64,000 nucleotides of DNA from Neobacillus piezotolerans (GTDB taxonomy: Bacteria > Bacillota > Bacilli > Bacillales > Cytobacillaceae): NCBI RefSeq assembly GCF_003362805.1, contig NZ_QNQT01000012.1, positions 18,325 to 82,324 of the forward strand, read 5' to 3'. The notes below the pieces were generated by a model that did no database searches, was not told the DNA's origin, and worked only from the letters and a program-made list of their open reading frames with translations. How positions within the stretch are numbered: position 1 is the first letter of the stretch; every line of letters begins with the position of its first letter. Shown piece by piece: positions 1 through 9,061 of this stretch. The translations under genes and the position numbers were made by a program.

Positions 1-1205
1 ATGTACGGGAAGCCGCCATTGACGCGCATGCTGACTAGCCGGTCGCGGACCTTCTCCCACTCCTTGTCGACAATCTTGTACTCCTTCCCCTGCTTCTGGA
101 ACAAATACATATCTTCACTCATGACAAGGTCCTTGGTCAGATAATTCCTCAGGAATGAAATGTCCGAATCCATCTCCCTTACTTCGAACATTTTCTCCCG
201 GCCGGTACCAGGCTTGACTCCGCGGCGTTTCATTTCATCGGTCGGATTATTGTAGCGCTCTTCAATGTCTTCAAAAATCTTGATGCCCAAATAATACGGG
301 TTGATTCCCGTTTTCGAAGGCTGGACGACCCCGGCGTTCAGCTTGGCGAATTCAATGGCTTCCGAGCTTGTCAAATCCATCTCGCGGATAATCCGCTGGT
401 GCCAGTAGGATGCCCAGCCTTCGTTCATGATTTTCGTCTCAAGCTGAGGCCAGAAATAAAGCATTTCCTCCCTCATCATCGTCAGGATGTCGCGCTGCCA
501 AGGCTCAAGCTCCCTGCTGTACGTTTCAATGAATAGGAGTAGATCCTTTTCGGGCTTCGGAGGGAATTTCCTGGCCCTGTTTTTATTTTTCTGTTTATTT
601 GATGGCTTGTCATCAAGCTTCCAAAGATCATCATAAGGGCTTGGCGGCCGATCCTGGCTTTCCTCTTCTTCCTCATCTTCCATTGACCAGGAAAGCTTCG
701 GCCGCATAAGGGACGGGTCGATGTGTTCATCGATAGCCAGGACGGCATCGAGGAATGTTTCCACTTCTTTTTTTCCATGCGTGATTTCGTAATTGCGGAC
801 TCGTTCCGCGGTAGCAGCCATGCTTTCTACCATATCCCGCTTTGTATTTTGGAAACGGACATTGTTCTTGAAGAAATCGCAGTGGGCCAGGACATGGGCA
901 ACAATCAATTTATTCTGGATCAAGCTGTTGCTGTCGAGAAGGAAGGCGTAACAGGGATCTGAATTAATGACCAGTTCATAAATCTTGCTGAGGCCAAGGT
1001 CATACTGAAGCTTCATCTTGTAAAACTGTTTCCCAAAGCTCCAGTGTGAAAAACGGGTCGGCATTCCGTAGGCGCCAAACGTATAGATGATATCGGCCGG
1101 GCAAATTTCGTACCGCATCGGATAAAAGTCAAGGCCGAAGCCGCTAGCGATTTCCGTAATTTCGCCAATCGCTCGCTCCAGCTCTTTCCTGTCCTCGCTG
1201 TTCAT
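1..1205 (-). CDS. spoVR: SpoVR family sporulation protein (C-terminus cut by window edge)
   Basis: The reverse strand is open from an ATG at 1205 to the window edge, about 401 codons. It begins [16 protein letters not shown] and runs into the SpoVR/YcgB pattern ([18 protein letters not shown], then [13 protein letters not shown]). SpoVR is needed for spore cortex formation in B. subtilis. In many bacteria its family is encoded beside PrkA kinase and a YhbH/YeaH protein; here both partners lie about 48 kb away (49.4-53.2 kb). Family members are about 460-470 residues, so the last 60-70 residues lie outside the window. The acidic stretch near residues 175-185 looks normal. The missing C-terminus is a window effect, not a mutation. 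Confidence 0.93.
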   Translation of the reverse strand, partial: MNSEDRKELERAIGEITEIASGFGLDFYPMRYEICPADIIYTFGAYGMPTRFSHWSFGKQFYKMKLQYDLGLSKIYELVINSDPCYAFLLDSNSLIQNKLIVAHVLAHCDFFKNNVRFQNTKRDMVESMAATAERVRNYEITHGKKEVETFLDAVLAIDEHIDPSLMRPKLSWSMEDEEEEESQDRPPSPYDDLWKLDDKPSNKQKNKNRARKFPPKPEKDLLLFIETYSRELEPWQRDILTMMREEMLYFWPQLETKIMNEGWASYWHQRIIREMDLTSSEAIEFAKLNAGVVQPSKTGINPYYLGIKIFEDIEERYNNPTDEMKRRGVKPGTGREKMFEVREMDSDISFLRNYLTKDLVMSEDMYLFQKQGKEYKIVDKEWEKVRDRLVSMRVNGGFPY

Positions 1206-1286
1206 ATGGCTATTCCCCCTTTTCCTCTTACAACAATGTATGAACATACTGGGGGGATAGTTGTATTCTTTTTAAAAAAATCCCAG

Positions 1287-1321
1287 AAAAAAAGTGTGAA
1301 AGCAAATGCTTTACACACTTT
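1287..1321 (-). terminator. Rho-independent terminator of the MFS exporter gene
   Basis: Stem AAAGTGTGTAAAGC pairs across an AT loop with its complement (one bulge). On the minus strand it is followed by a run of seven T, immediately after the MFS stop at 1330. Confidence 0.75.
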
Positions 1322-1329
1322 GGCAGGCG

Positions 1330-2856
1330 TTACATAGAGGCACGCTTTTCCCTGTTTACTTCTACCCGCGCATTCCCCATAAAAAAGATTGTTATGGCGG
1401 CAACCGCAATGGGAATCATTGTAAGCAGGAATATAAACGTTATCGAGTCCGACATGGCGTTCACGATGATTTCAAGGATGTTGCCGGGAATTCTCGCCCT
1501 TCCTTCCCCGCTGAAAATCTCCCGGGGGTCGTTCATGTTCATCATCGGATTGCCAGTACCGGCACCCGGAAACGCAGAAAACGCCTTTTCTAGCTTATTG
1601 GTAAAAACATGTGTTTGAATGGTGCCGAAAATCGTGACTCCCAGTGTCATGCCGAACGAACGGAGAAACGAGTTCGTTGAGTTGGCCGATCCCCGGTATT
1701 GGAAGGCCAGGTTATTGATGGAGGCGGCCGGAAGAAGCGAAAAGGAAAATCCTGTTCCAAACCCGACAATCACCATATAAATCGTTAAAAGAATTCTTGA
1801 AGTGTCGGGAGTCATCGTGCTTAACAAAAACATGCCTGCAGCATAAGCGATGATGGAGACAAACATTAGGTTCTTAAAGCTTGTTTTCGTTTGGAATATC
1901 CCGCCGATTATGCTTCCCGCGACTGACCCGAGCATCATCGGAGTCAGGATGAAACCGGCGTTAGTGGCCGACCCTCCATACACAGCCTGCACAAAGATTG
2001 GAATGAATACTGCAAGGATAATGAACGTGCCCCCGTACAGGAAAGCAAGGATTTGCGAAGTGGCGAACAGGCGGTTTTTGAACATCCAAAAAGAAATGAT
2101 TGGCTCTTCAGCTTTACGCTCAATAAGAAAGAAGGCGATAATAAATACGGCAAAGACCGTGAACAAGCCAATAATTTGACCTGAATCCCAACCATACTCC
2201 TTTCCGCCCAACTCCAATGCGAACATGAGCGCCACAACGGCCACAACAAGCGTAATGGCCCCCCACCAATCTACCGTTTGCTGGTTATGCTCAAGTGACT
2301 CCTTGTAATAAAAAGAGATTAAAGCCAGTGAAACGAGCCCGATAGGAAGGTTAATATAGAAAACCCAATGCCAGCCGATTGAATCGGTAATGAATGCGCC
2401 AAGCAGCGGCCCTAGGACGCTGGATAAACCGAAAACCGCGCCTAACAGCCCGGTCATCTTCCCCCGGTTTTCCGGAGGGAAAATATCAAAGACGATCGTA
2501 AAGGATATCGGAAGAAGCGCTCCCCCTCCAATTCCCTGAATCGCGCGAAAAATAATCAACTGGTCCATTGTTTGGGCCAGACCGCATAAGCTTGATCCGA
2601 TTAGGAATACTACTAATCCAAATATAAAAAACCTTTTCCTGCCATACATATCGGACAATTTCCCGTATATCGGCATCCCCGCCATTACGGCTACCATATA
2701 GGAGGCAGTTACCCACACAAACTTGTCAAACCCGCCGAGGTTTGAGACAATTGTCCCCATTGCAGTTGCGACAATCGTATTATCCATCGCGGCCATTAAA
2801 ATTCCGAGCAATAACCCCGTAACAACCAGTTTAAGATTATTTTCCTTAACCACCAT
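1330..2856 (-). CDS. DHA2-family MFS multidrug efflux transporter
   Basis: A 508-residue integral membrane protein with about 14 hydrophobic segments, as expected for the EmrB/QacA (DHA2) drug:H+ antiporters. The MFS loop motif GKLSDMYGRKR follows helix 2, and the antiporter-type segment around GIGGGALLPISFTIVFD follows. The ATG at 2856 is chosen because GGGGAGGCGG lies about 9 bases upstream; an upstream in-frame start at 2895 has no such site. It is a single-gene unit ending in the terminator at 1287-1321. The substrate cannot be told from sequence. A TetR- or MarR-type regulator, often next to such pumps, is not present here. Confidence 0.9.
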   Translation of the reverse strand: MVVKENNLKLVVTGLLLGILMAAMDNTIVATAMGTIVSNLGGFDKFVWVTASYMVAVMAGMPIYGKLSDMYGRKRFFIFGLVVFLIGSSLCGLAQTMDQLIIFRAIQGIGGGALLPISFTIVFDIFPPENRGKMTGLLGAVFGLSSVLGPLLGAFITDSIGWHWVFYINLPIGLVSLALISFYYKESLEHNQQTVDWWGAITLVVAVVALMFALELGGKEYGWDSGQIIGLFTVFAVFIIAFFLIERKAEEPIISFWMFKNRLFATSQILAFLYGGTFIILAVFIPIFVQAVYGGSATNAGFILTPMMLGSVAGSIIGGIFQTKTSFKNLMFVSIIAYAAGMFLLSTMTPDTSRILLTIYMVIVGFGTGFSFSLLPAASINNLAFQYRGSANSTNSFLRSFGMTLGVTIFGTIQTHVFTNKLEKAFSAFPGAGTGNPMMNMNDPREIFSGEGRARIPGNILEIIVNAMSDSITFIFLLTMIPIAVAAITIFFMGNARVEVNREKRASM

Positions 2857-3371
2857 GCGTGTTCCGCCTCCCCTCATACTTTTACCTTCTAGCACTCTTC
2901 AGCTTAAGCTTATTATGGAAATAAAGACCATGAAAAATTAACTGACTTCATGAATATAATTGAAGTTCCAATCTTCTGTCAAAGTTTTTTCAACGGTTCT
3001 TTTGAAAGGGGAATTTATTACGGAATAGGGAGTGGAAGCAATCCATTTTACATACAATGGATATGCTGGAGGATGCCTCAAGATGAGTCATAGTGGTTTT
3101 TAGATGATCAGTCCTTACCGAGGCAGGTGAATTTCCGACCGATATAAAACGGTCTTTGCAAAGATTCTCAACACCGTCTCAGATGGATTCCCAACGTAAA
3201 AAGGAAGTTCTAAAGACAGCTTCAGGAGGTTTTAAAACGTAAAACGGTCTTTATAGATGTTCTAAAGACCGTTCCAGCTGATTTTCAACATGAAACGGTC
3301 ATAACTGCAATTTTCTATAGGTCAATAAGGAGCAACAGCATACATCGGCCATATCCTATCCTGGCGCCTTC
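2857..3371. other. Gene-free stretch between MFS exporter and yhdC-like gene
   Basis: I find no credible coding region in these 515 bases. The right half holds the degenerate tandem repeat listed separately (3145-3300). The left part is AT-rich and should carry the exporter promoter, which I could not define. Confidence 0.6.
3145..3300. repeat. Degenerate tandem repeat with AAACGGTCTTT core
   Basis: About three imperfect units of 43-60 bp start at roughly 3145, 3197 and 3240, with the beginning of a fourth near 3291. Units share TAAAACGGTCTTT, then TTCTAAAGAC, CAG-TGATT and CAAC. AAACGGTCTTT and AAAGACCGTT are complementary, so each full unit can form a hairpin. This resembles degenerate intergenic repeats of Bacillus genomes. 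No reading frame spans it. Confidence 0.6.
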
Positions 3372-3686
3372 TTATCTTTCCGGCTCTACCTTCAACGTAA
3401 GAAGTTTAGCCGCAGTTAAACTATGTGTAATGATTACCCTGACATAAAAAGATTTGCCCTTCTCCTCAACTTTGAAGCGGAACGTATCGGCAACATCCGA
3501 TTGATTCACTTTAGACCGGCCAAGGTACTCATACTCCCTGATTGGGTCGCCCGGATAGTCGGCGTTGACAATCGCCATAGCCATCCTTCCATATTTTTCA
3601 TAGTGTGGTTGTTGCGCTTCAATTTGATCCGGCTGTATCGCCATGAATGCCAGGACGGCAATAAGTACTGCAACCAATTTTTTCAT
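3372..3686 (-). CDS. yhdC: DUF3889-like secreted protein (YhdC/YqzG type)
   Basis: A 104-residue protein with a clear signal peptide: MKK, a hydrophobic core to about residue 18, and likely cleavage after IEA near residue 24. The mature part (YEKYGRMAMAIVNADYPG, then EYEYLGR, then ...TFRFKVEEKGKSFYVRV) matches my memory of the small DUF3889 exported proteins of Bacillus, including YhdC and YqzG, of unknown function. The start has GGAAAGGGCTGCTGAAA upstream. It is divergent from the yhdB-like gene, and yhdB and yhdC are also neighbours in B. subtilis, which supports the symbol. A molecular role cannot be assigned. Confidence 0.7.
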   Translation of the reverse strand: MKKLVAVLIAVLAFMAIQPDQIEAQQPHYEKYGRMAMAIVNADYPGDPIREYEYLGRSKVNQSDVADTFRFKVEEKGKSFYVRVIITHSLTAAKLLTLKVEPER

Positions 3687-3877
3687 TTTCAGCAGCCCTT
3701 TCCTCTTTTCTCAATGTGTAGTGTGGCTCGGAGAAAAAATTCCTATGCATCAAGTTGTGATTCTTATCCTGGCAGTTGTTACAAAGCCTTGCAAACAGCC
3801 ATCTCCAACATTTTCAGCGTAAACTTTCTCTTAGAACTCCATACACTAATTTCAACTCCTAGCAGGGAGGAGAAAAA

Positions 3878-4132
3878 ATGAATAAACTGGATTACGACAG
3901 GGCGCTGTATTATATCCACCGCTCCCAATGGGACAATCTTCTGATCCTTATGGTTCGGACACGGGACCATTTTCTTGCAAAAAAAATCGAGCAATTTCTC
4001 CATGCGTACCATTTCGAGCATGACTATTCAGTACTTGAGAAAAAGCTCTATTCCTTGCTCCGCTATATCGACCATGCGGCTGAAATGCCCAAAGGCACAC
4101 CGCAAGAGCTGCCGGCTTACAGCTTTTCCTGA
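3878..4132 (+). CDS. yhdB: YhdB-like small protein
   Basis: An 84-residue soluble protein starting MNKLDYDRALYYIHRSQWD, preceded by GGGAGGAG seven bases upstream. The conserved block (ALYYIHRSQWDNLLILMVRT, then the stretch ending SLLRYIDHAAE) is what I recall for B. subtilis YhdB, a short conserved Bacillus protein of unknown function. It is followed directly by a strong terminator and appears monocistronic. Neighbour order (yhdC, yhdB, then the YhcZ/YhcY-like pair and pgcA) agrees with B. subtilis. No catalytic motif is visible. Confidence 0.75.
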   Translation: MNKLDYDRALYYIHRSQWDNLLILMVRTRDHFLAKKIEQFLHAYHFEHDYSVLEKKLYSLLRYIDHAAEMPKGTPQELPAYSFS

Positions 4133-4162
4133 CACGTTCAGGCGAATTCCACCATCATTAAT

Positions 4163-4196
4163 GAAAAGCACGGCCTCCCCGGCCGTGCTCTTTTTA
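4163..4196. terminator. Convergent terminator between yhdB and the response regulator
   Basis: Nine-bp stem AGCACGGCC/GGCCGTGCT with a 5-base loop, T-rich on both flanks. It can serve yhdB (+) and the two-component operon (-). Confidence 0.85.
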
Positions 4197-4236
4197 CATA
4201 AAGTGCTTCGGATAGCATCGATTTCACTCAAAACAC

Positions 4237-4881
4237 TTACTCGCTGACCAGCCCGTTCTTGACTGCGTAGAGGGCCGCCTGGGTCCTGTCTGCCAGCTCA
4301 AGCTTTGCGAGGATGCTTGAAACATGGGTCTTGACCGTTTTTTCTGTAATAAAAAGGGAAGAAGAAATTTCTTTGTTGCTCTTTCCGCTTGCGATTTCTT
4401 TTAGGACTTCCATTTCCCTTTTTGTCAGCTCACTTAGCAGTTTCCTCGCATCCCTTTTGCTTCCCGAAAGTTGTGATAGCAGCTGGGACGTCGCTTTTGG
4501 ATGGAGCTGATTCTCTCCCGCGCAAAGCCTTCGAATTGAAGCTGCGAGCTCATCGGGTTCGATGTCCTTCAGCTGATAGCCTGTCGCGCCCGCCTCAATG
4601 GCAGGAATTACATGGTTTTGATCGGAAAAGCTTGTCAGGATCATGATTTTCATTTCGGGCTGGCTTTCTTTTATTTTTTCAGTCGCGCTGATTCCATCCA
4701 TCACCGGCATATCCAGGTCCATCAAAATGATGTCCGGATTCAATTCGGCCGCCATGGCCACGGCTTCCTGCCCGTTTTTTGCTTCCCCGGCGATTTCGAA
4801 ATCCTCCTGGGTTTTTAAGAAAAAAGCAAGCCCCCTTCGAACGATATTATGGTCATCGGCAATTAAGATTCGAATCCCCAT
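4237..4881 (-). CDS. yhcZ: NarL/LuxR-type response regulator (YhcZ/AirR-like)
   Basis: A 214-residue response regulator: receiver domain (about 1-120) with acidic pair D9/D10, phospho-acceptor D55 in ILMDLDMP and K105, and a C-terminal LuxR-type HTH (LTKREMEVLKEIASGKSNKEI, then TEKTVKTHVSSIL). The ATG at 4881 has GGGGAGAGG upstream; an upstream in-frame TTG at 4899 overlaps the kinase stop and has no ribosome site. The sequence closely resembles B. subtilis YhcZ (for example SDQ-HVIPAIEAGA-YQLKD-EP). It follows the kinase gene with 14 bases between stop and start, so the pair should be co-translated and act as one system. Confidence 0.88.
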   Translation of the reverse strand: MGIRILIADDHNIVRRGLAFFLKTQEDFEIAGEAKNGQEAVAMAAELNPDIILMDLDMPVMDGISATEKIKESQPEMKIMILTSFSDQNHVIPAIEAGATGYQLKDIEPDELAASIRRLCAGENQLHPKATSQLLSQLSGSKRDARKLLSELTKREMEVLKEIASGKSNKEISSSLFITEKTVKTHVSSILAKLELADRTQAALYAVKNGLVSE

Positions 4882-4895
4882 TTCCTCTCCCCTTT

Positions 4896-6014
4896 TCAAA
4901 CCGGAATTTGGGCTGCCAGCTCTGTTCCCTGCCCTACCGCGCTTACGATACGCAATTGGCCTCCTAGCGCTTCCACCCGATCCTTCATGCTCTTTAGCCC
5001 GAGTGATGGCAGCTCATTCCCCTCTAAATAATGGAATCCACAGCCCGGGTCACTAATTTCAAGCGTAAGACATTTTTGTTTAACGGTTATTTTTATTGAG
5101 ATTTTTGTTTGCCCTGAATGCTTTTTGCAATTCGCCATTGATTCCTGGCCGATCCGCCAAATGGCTTCTTCAATTTTCCCCGGGAGGTTCAGGACCCCTT
5201 TCACCTGGATGTCCAGTTCCAGTCCAAGCATTTGGGCATATCCACGGAGCGCGCTGACGATTCCGTTCTCTAGTCCCTGGGGACGCAATTGCCAAATCAG
5301 GGCCCTCATTTCATTCAATGCTTCCTGCGTAAGCTCCTGTATGTACGCAAAAGTCTCCCTCACCTCATCGGATTTTGCCATGGAAGCCCCGCCTTTTGCC
5401 GTCAGGCTGACCGAGAACAGCAGCTGGTTTACGGAATCGTGCAAATCCCTTGCAAGCCTGTTCCGTTCCGCGGTGAGGGCAAGTTCCCGTTCCTGCCGGG
5501 CAAGCTCAATCCGCTTCAATGATGTACCAATCTGAAGCGCAACCGATTCAAGGAGCGCCAATTCCTCTTGGTCAAAATGCAATTTGTTCGGGGAGCCGAC
5601 ATTCAAAATTCCAAATCTTTCATCCCCGGCCCGTAAAGGAACCGTTGCGTGATGCGTGAGTTCCCCGGTGTCACCAAGATTATTTATGATTGCATCTTCA
5701 AGCCTTTTGCATTCCATGATGTTTGTTGCTTTCGAAAGCCTGCCATTCCTGTACTTTTCAATACACCAGCATTCCCCCGCGCACATTGGGGCAAAATTCG
5801 AGCGGGATAGCGCTTCGGGGAGATTCTTCTTTGCAGCGAGCCTATAGGTACCATCCCCGCCAATCAAAAAGATCCAGCCGGATTTAAGCCCCGTTACGCC
5901 AAGCAATTTTTCCAAAACATCCGATAGGATTTCATCTGTTTCCGTACCTTTATTCAACAGCTCGGCAATTTCCTTTAAAATGCCAAGCTCCTGCAATCTT
6001 GACTCCGCCTCCAT
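4896..6014 (-). CDS. yhcY: GAF-domain sensor histidine kinase (YhcY/AirS-like), cysteine-rich
   Basis: A 372-residue soluble sensor kinase with no membrane segment. A GAF domain (about 20-170) is followed by a HisKA_3 dimerisation helix with phospho-acceptor H192 in ARDLHDSVNQLL, then a HATPase_c domain (QESMANCKKHSG N-box; DPGCGF G-box). The GAF domain carries C78, C82, C84 and C102, a spacing similar to the Cys cluster of S. aureus AirS (YhcS), which binds a redox-sensing [2Fe-2S] centre. The start at 6014 follows GGCGGGGGAAATC; a longer frame upstream to 6164 lacks a ribosome site and runs through the pgcA terminator. Its partner regulator lies immediately downstream. Confidence 0.87.
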   Translation of the reverse strand: MEAESRLQELGILKEIAELLNKGTETDEILSDVLEKLLGVTGLKSGWIFLIGGDGTYRLAAKKNLPEALSRSNFAPMCAGECWCIEKYRNGRLSKATNIMECKRLEDAIINNLGDTGELTHHATVPLRAGDERFGILNVGSPNKLHFDQEELALLESVALQIGTSLKRIELARQERELALTAERNRLARDLHDSVNQLLFSVSLTAKGGASMAKSDEVRETFAYIQELTQEALNEMRALIWQLRPQGLENGIVSALRGYAQMLGLELDIQVKGVLNLPGKIEEAIWRIGQESMANCKKHSGQTKISIKITVKQKCLTLEISDPGCGFHYLEGNELPSLGLKSMKDRVEALGGQLRIVSAVGQGTELAAQIPV

Positions 6015-6145
6015 CCGATTTCCCCCGCCACCGTTTTCTTTCATTATACATTTTTGAGAATAGTTTGCATTGGCCAATTGTCCGGGTAAGGCTACGACAA
6101 AAGTCGGAAGCTTTTTAAAGCATGGGGGTACAACTAAACAAGGAC

Positions 6146-6178
6146 GAAAAACCCGGCAAGCCATTCAGGCCGCCGGGT
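6146..6178 (-). terminator. Terminator of pgcA
   Basis: Stem ACCCGGC/GCCGGGT with T-run on the minus strand, seven bases past the pgcA stop at 6186. Confidence 0.8.
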
Positions 6179-6185
6179 GAGTCCA

Positions 6186-7910
6186 TTACAGTTTTGTATT
6201 GACGATATCCATGAACTCTGACTCGATCTGCTTAAGTTTTTTCCTGCTTGCTTCGAGGCTCTTGTCATTGACGCCGAAATAAAACTTGATTTTCGGTTCG
6301 GTGCCGGATGGCCTTAGGCAAACCCACGATCCATCCTCAAAGAAATATTTCAGGACATTTGATTTAGGCAGGGCGATTTTTTCCATGCCCGCTGAAGAAA
6401 TCCGGACACTTTCAAGGTAATCCTCCGAAGAAATCACTGACATACTCGCAATGGTTGAAGGTGGATTGGAGCGGAAGCCAGCCATCATTTTGGCGATTAA
6501 TTCGGCTCCATCCTTCCCTTTCATCGTCATTGACTGCAATCCTTCCTGGAAATAGCCATACTTCTCAAAAACATTCATCAGGCCGTCATACAGGCTTAAG
6601 CCTTTTTCCTTGTAATGCGCGCACACCTCCGCCGACATGAGGGCCGCCTGGACGGCATCCTTGTCGCGGGCGAAATCGCCAATCAGGTAGCCATAGCTTT
6701 CCTCATAACCGAACAGGAATGTCCGGTCTCCGGCATTTTCAAATTCATTGATTTTCTCTGCAATGAATTTGAACCCTGTCAGGACATCAATTGTCTCCAA
6801 TCCATAGGCGTCGGCAATTTTCCGGCCTATTTCGGATGTGACAATCGTTTTCAGGACGACCCCGTTTTTAGGAAGGGTCCCTTTTGCTTTTTTCTGTTCA
6901 AGGATATAATCCAAAAGCACAGCCCCGGTCTGATTTCCAGTTAGAACCTCGTATTCGCCATCGTTGTTCTTCACTGCGATGCCAAGCCTGTCCGCGTCCG
7001 GGTCTGTGGCGATCAGGATATCCGCATCCACCGCTTTTCCATCGCGGATGGCCAGTTCGAATGCCGCATGCTCCTCAGGATTTGGACTTTTGACCGTTGA
7101 AAAGTTTGGATCCGGAAGTTCCTGTTCACGGACGACGTGGACATTTTTATAGCCGAGCGCACCCAAAGCTGCCCTGACTGGCTTGTTGGCCGTCCCATGG
7201 AGCGGAGTGAAAACAATCTCGATTGGCGATTCCTCCGCAATCTTCGGATTTTCCGAAATTGTTGCCAGCTTGGTGATATAGGCGCTGTCGATGTCGCTTC
7301 CAATTGTCTCAATCAGACCTGCGCGGCGCAGTTCTTCTTCACTTGCCACTTCAATTTGAAGTTCATTGTCAACTTCATTTACCTTCGCGATGACTTCATC
7401 CGCACTCTCCGGCGGCAGCTGGCCGCCATCCTCCCCGTATACCTTGTAGCCATTATACTCTGGTGGATTATGGCTTGCTGTTATCACAATGCCTGCCGCC
7501 GCGTTCAAGTACCGGACAGCAAATGAAAGCTCAGGCGTTGGGCGCAGCTCATCAAATACATACGCTTTGATGCCTCTTGTCGCCAGCGTCCTCGCCGCCT
7601 CCATGGCGAATTCGGGTGACTTATGGCGGGAATCATAGGCAATGGCCACCCCGCGCCTTTTCGCTTCATCGCCCTTCCCCTCTATATAGGAAGCAAGTCC
7701 GCTGGATGCCTTTCGAATGGTATAGACATTCATTCGATTTGTGCCGGCACCTATTTCCCCACGCATTCCTCCAGTACCAAACTCAAGGTTTTTATAAAAA
7801 GAATCCTCCAGCAGCTTGTCATTTTGCTTCATTGACTCCAATTCTGCCTTTAACTCTAAATCCATCTCTGTAAACTCTATCCATTTTGCTGCTTTTTGTT
7901 TCCAGTCCAT
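6186..7910 (-). CDS. pgcA: Alpha-phosphoglucomutase
   Basis: A 574-residue phosphohexomutase interconverting glucose-1-phosphate and glucose-6-phosphate, supplying UDP-glucose for glycolipid and teichoic-acid glucosylation. All landmark motifs are present: the active-serine loop [16 protein letters not shown], the metal loop [11 protein letters not shown], the sugar-binding [12 protein letters not shown], and the phosphate-binding [13 protein letters not shown] near the C-terminus. The length matches B. subtilis PgcA (YhxB). GAGGAATTTGCA precedes the ATG. In B. subtilis pgcA also sits next to yhcY-yhcZ. It is monocistronic with its own terminator. Confidence 0.96.
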   Translation of the reverse strand: MDWKQKAAKWIEFTEMDLELKAELESMKQNDKLLEDSFYKNLEFGTGGMRGEIGAGTNRMNVYTIRKASSGLASYIEGKGDEAKRRGVAIAYDSRHKSPEFAMEAARTLATRGIKAYVFDELRPTPELSFAVRYLNAAAGIVITASHNPPEYNGYKVYGEDGGQLPPESADEVIAKVNEVDNELQIEVASEEELRRAGLIETIGSDIDSAYITKLATISENPKIAEESPIEIVFTPLHGTANKPVRAALGALGYKNVHVVREQELPDPNFSTVKSPNPEEHAAFELAIRDGKAVDADILIATDPDADRLGIAVKNNDGEYEVLTGNQTGAVLLDYILEQKKAKGTLPKNGVVLKTIVTSEIGRKIADAYGLETIDVLTGFKFIAEKINEFENAGDRTFLFGYEESYGYLIGDFARDKDAVQAALMSAEVCAHYKEKGLSLYDGLMNVFEKYGYFQEGLQSMTMKGKDGAELIAKMMAGFRSNPPSTIASMSVISSEDYLESVRISSAGMEKIALPKSNVLKYFFEDGSWVCLRPSGTEPKIKFYFGVNDKSLEASRKKLKQIESEFMDIVNTKL

Positions 7911-8047
7911 TGCAAATTCCTCCGCTTCTCAATAGCTATCTTTTCATTTTCACCTAACCGAAAAGGCCGCTATTCTTATACAAACTCTATTCTATCGGGT
8001 TGCCTCCCGATTTTCCACAATCGTCAATTTTCGACCTTGTCACAGGA

Positions 8048-8077
8048 TTGTACAAAATTAAATTTTTCCCTTAATAT
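8048..8077 (+). promoter_or_regulatory. Candidate sigma-A promoter of bdbC
   Basis: TTGTAC, an 18-base spacer, then TAATAT, ending 21 bases before the bdbC ATG; GAGGTG follows as ribosome site. Confidence 0.45.
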
Positions 8078-8098
8078 ATTGAAAAGAGGTGAAGAATA

Positions 8099-8530
8099 AT
8101 GAAAAAGGACAACCGGGAGAATGTTTTATTTTTTGCATGGGCCGTCTCCATACTGGCGATGTTCGGCAGCCTGTACTTCTCGGAAATCAGGAAGTATGAA
8201 CCGTGCGAACTCTGCTGGTACCAGCGCATCCTCATGTACCCGCTGGCCCTCCAGCTTGGCATTGCCATCGTAAAAAAGGATTACCGGTTTGCCTTATACA
8301 GCGGGTGGATGTCAGCGATCGGCATATTGGTTTCCGCCTATCATTATTCCCTGCAGAAGCTTCCTTTCATGGCTGAAGCTGCCCCTGCGTGCGGAAGGGT
8401 GCCATGCACGGGCCAATACATTAACTGGCTTGGTTTCATTACCATTCCATTCCTCGCCCTAACGGCGTTTACACTTATTTTTCTATGCAGCATAATCATT
8501 TTAAAAAGAAACAAGGGGGAACAAGCATAA
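8099..8530 (+). CDS. bdbC: DsbB/BdbC-family disulfide bond oxidoreductase
   Basis: A 143-residue membrane protein with four predicted helices. The periplasm-side pairs are C36-E-L-C39 (in EPCELCWYQR) and C98/C103 (in ACGRVPCTG), the two cysteine pairs used by DsbB-type quinone-linked enzymes to reoxidise a thioredoxin-like partner. The length fits the compact BdbC/BdbB proteins of Bacillus. AAGAGGTG precedes the ATG. Its stop codon overlaps the start of the following thioredoxin-like gene (TAATG), so the two are translationally coupled and probably form an electron-transfer pair at the outer face of the membrane. Confidence 0.92.
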   Translation: MKKDNRENVLFFAWAVSILAMFGSLYFSEIRKYEPCELCWYQRILMYPLALQLGIAIVKKDYRFALYSGWMSAIGILVSAYHYSLQKLPFMAEAAPACGRVPCTGQYINWLGFITIPFLALTAFTLIFLCSIIILKRNKGEQA

Positions 8531-9003
8531 TGAAGAAAGTTCTCATCTTTCTCGGGGTCGTTGTCTTACTCTTTATTGGCACGGCTTATTTGACAAATAA
8601 ACAGAATGAAGAAAAAGCTAGCGGGAAAAATCCGTATGGCGATAAGCAGCTTTACCCGGAAACAATCGCCCAGTTGGACGACCCAAACTACCAAAACATT
8701 ATCACGCTTGATAATCTTGAAAAGAAGCTAGCCAACCAAGAGGATTTGACCGTTTATTTTTATAGCCCAACATGCCCGCACTGTAAAAAAGTGACACCAA
8801 TCCTGATGCCGCTCGCGAAGAAATTGGGCGTAGATATCTTACAGCTGAATGTGCTTGAATACGATTCGGCATGGGATGAATTCGCTATCGAAGGCACCCC
8901 GACGCTGGTACGGTTTGAAAATGGCAAAGAAACAGCAAGAATTGTCGGAGAACAGGATAAGGGGCGTTTTCAGGAATGGTTGGAGGAAAATGCCAAGGAA
9001 TAA
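8530..9003 (+). CDS. Membrane-anchored thioredoxin-fold protein, partner of BdbC
   Basis: A 157-residue protein with one N-terminal transmembrane or signal anchor (about residues 3-20) and an extracellular thioredoxin fold. The active site is C82-P-H-C85 in SPTCPHCKKV and the cis-proline loop is EGTPTLVRF. CPHC is typical of oxidising DsbA-like proteins. The ATG at 8530 shares one base with the bdbC stop and uses the AAGGGGGAAC site inside bdbC; longer in-frame starts overlap bdbC. It is most likely the thiol oxidase reoxidised by BdbC, replacing the larger BdbD, though a specialised role such as competence or cytochrome maturation is possible. Confidence 0.85.
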   Translation: MKKVLIFLGVVVLLFIGTAYLTNKQNEEKASGKNPYGDKQLYPETIAQLDDPNYQNIITLDNLEKKLANQEDLTVYFYSPTCPHCKKVTPILMPLAKKLGVDILQLNVLEYDSAWDEFAIEGTPTLVRFENGKETARIVGEQDKGRFQEWLEENAKE

Positions 9004-9016
9004 CGGCTTAAAGAAC

Positions 9017-9046
9017 AAAAACGCCTGCTGGCTAGCAGGCGTTTTT
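9017..9046. terminator. Bidirectional terminator after the bdbC pair
   Basis: Nine-bp stem ACGCCTGCT/AGCAGGCGT, with T-run on the plus strand and A-run before it. It sits between the thioredoxin gene and the convergent YhcU-like gene. Confidence 0.88.
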
Positions 9047-9061
9047 GTCATGAATGGTAAA

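Noticed and set aside
6015..6164. A 50-residue N-terminal extension of the YhcY-like kinase
   Set aside because: It would read through the pgcA terminator, lacks a ribosome site, and has no similarity to the kinase N-terminus.
7994..8011. ATCGGG/CCCGAT hairpin upstream of bdbC as an attenuator
   Set aside because: Only six base pairs, and it lies before the candidate bdbC promoter, so it would not be in the transcript.
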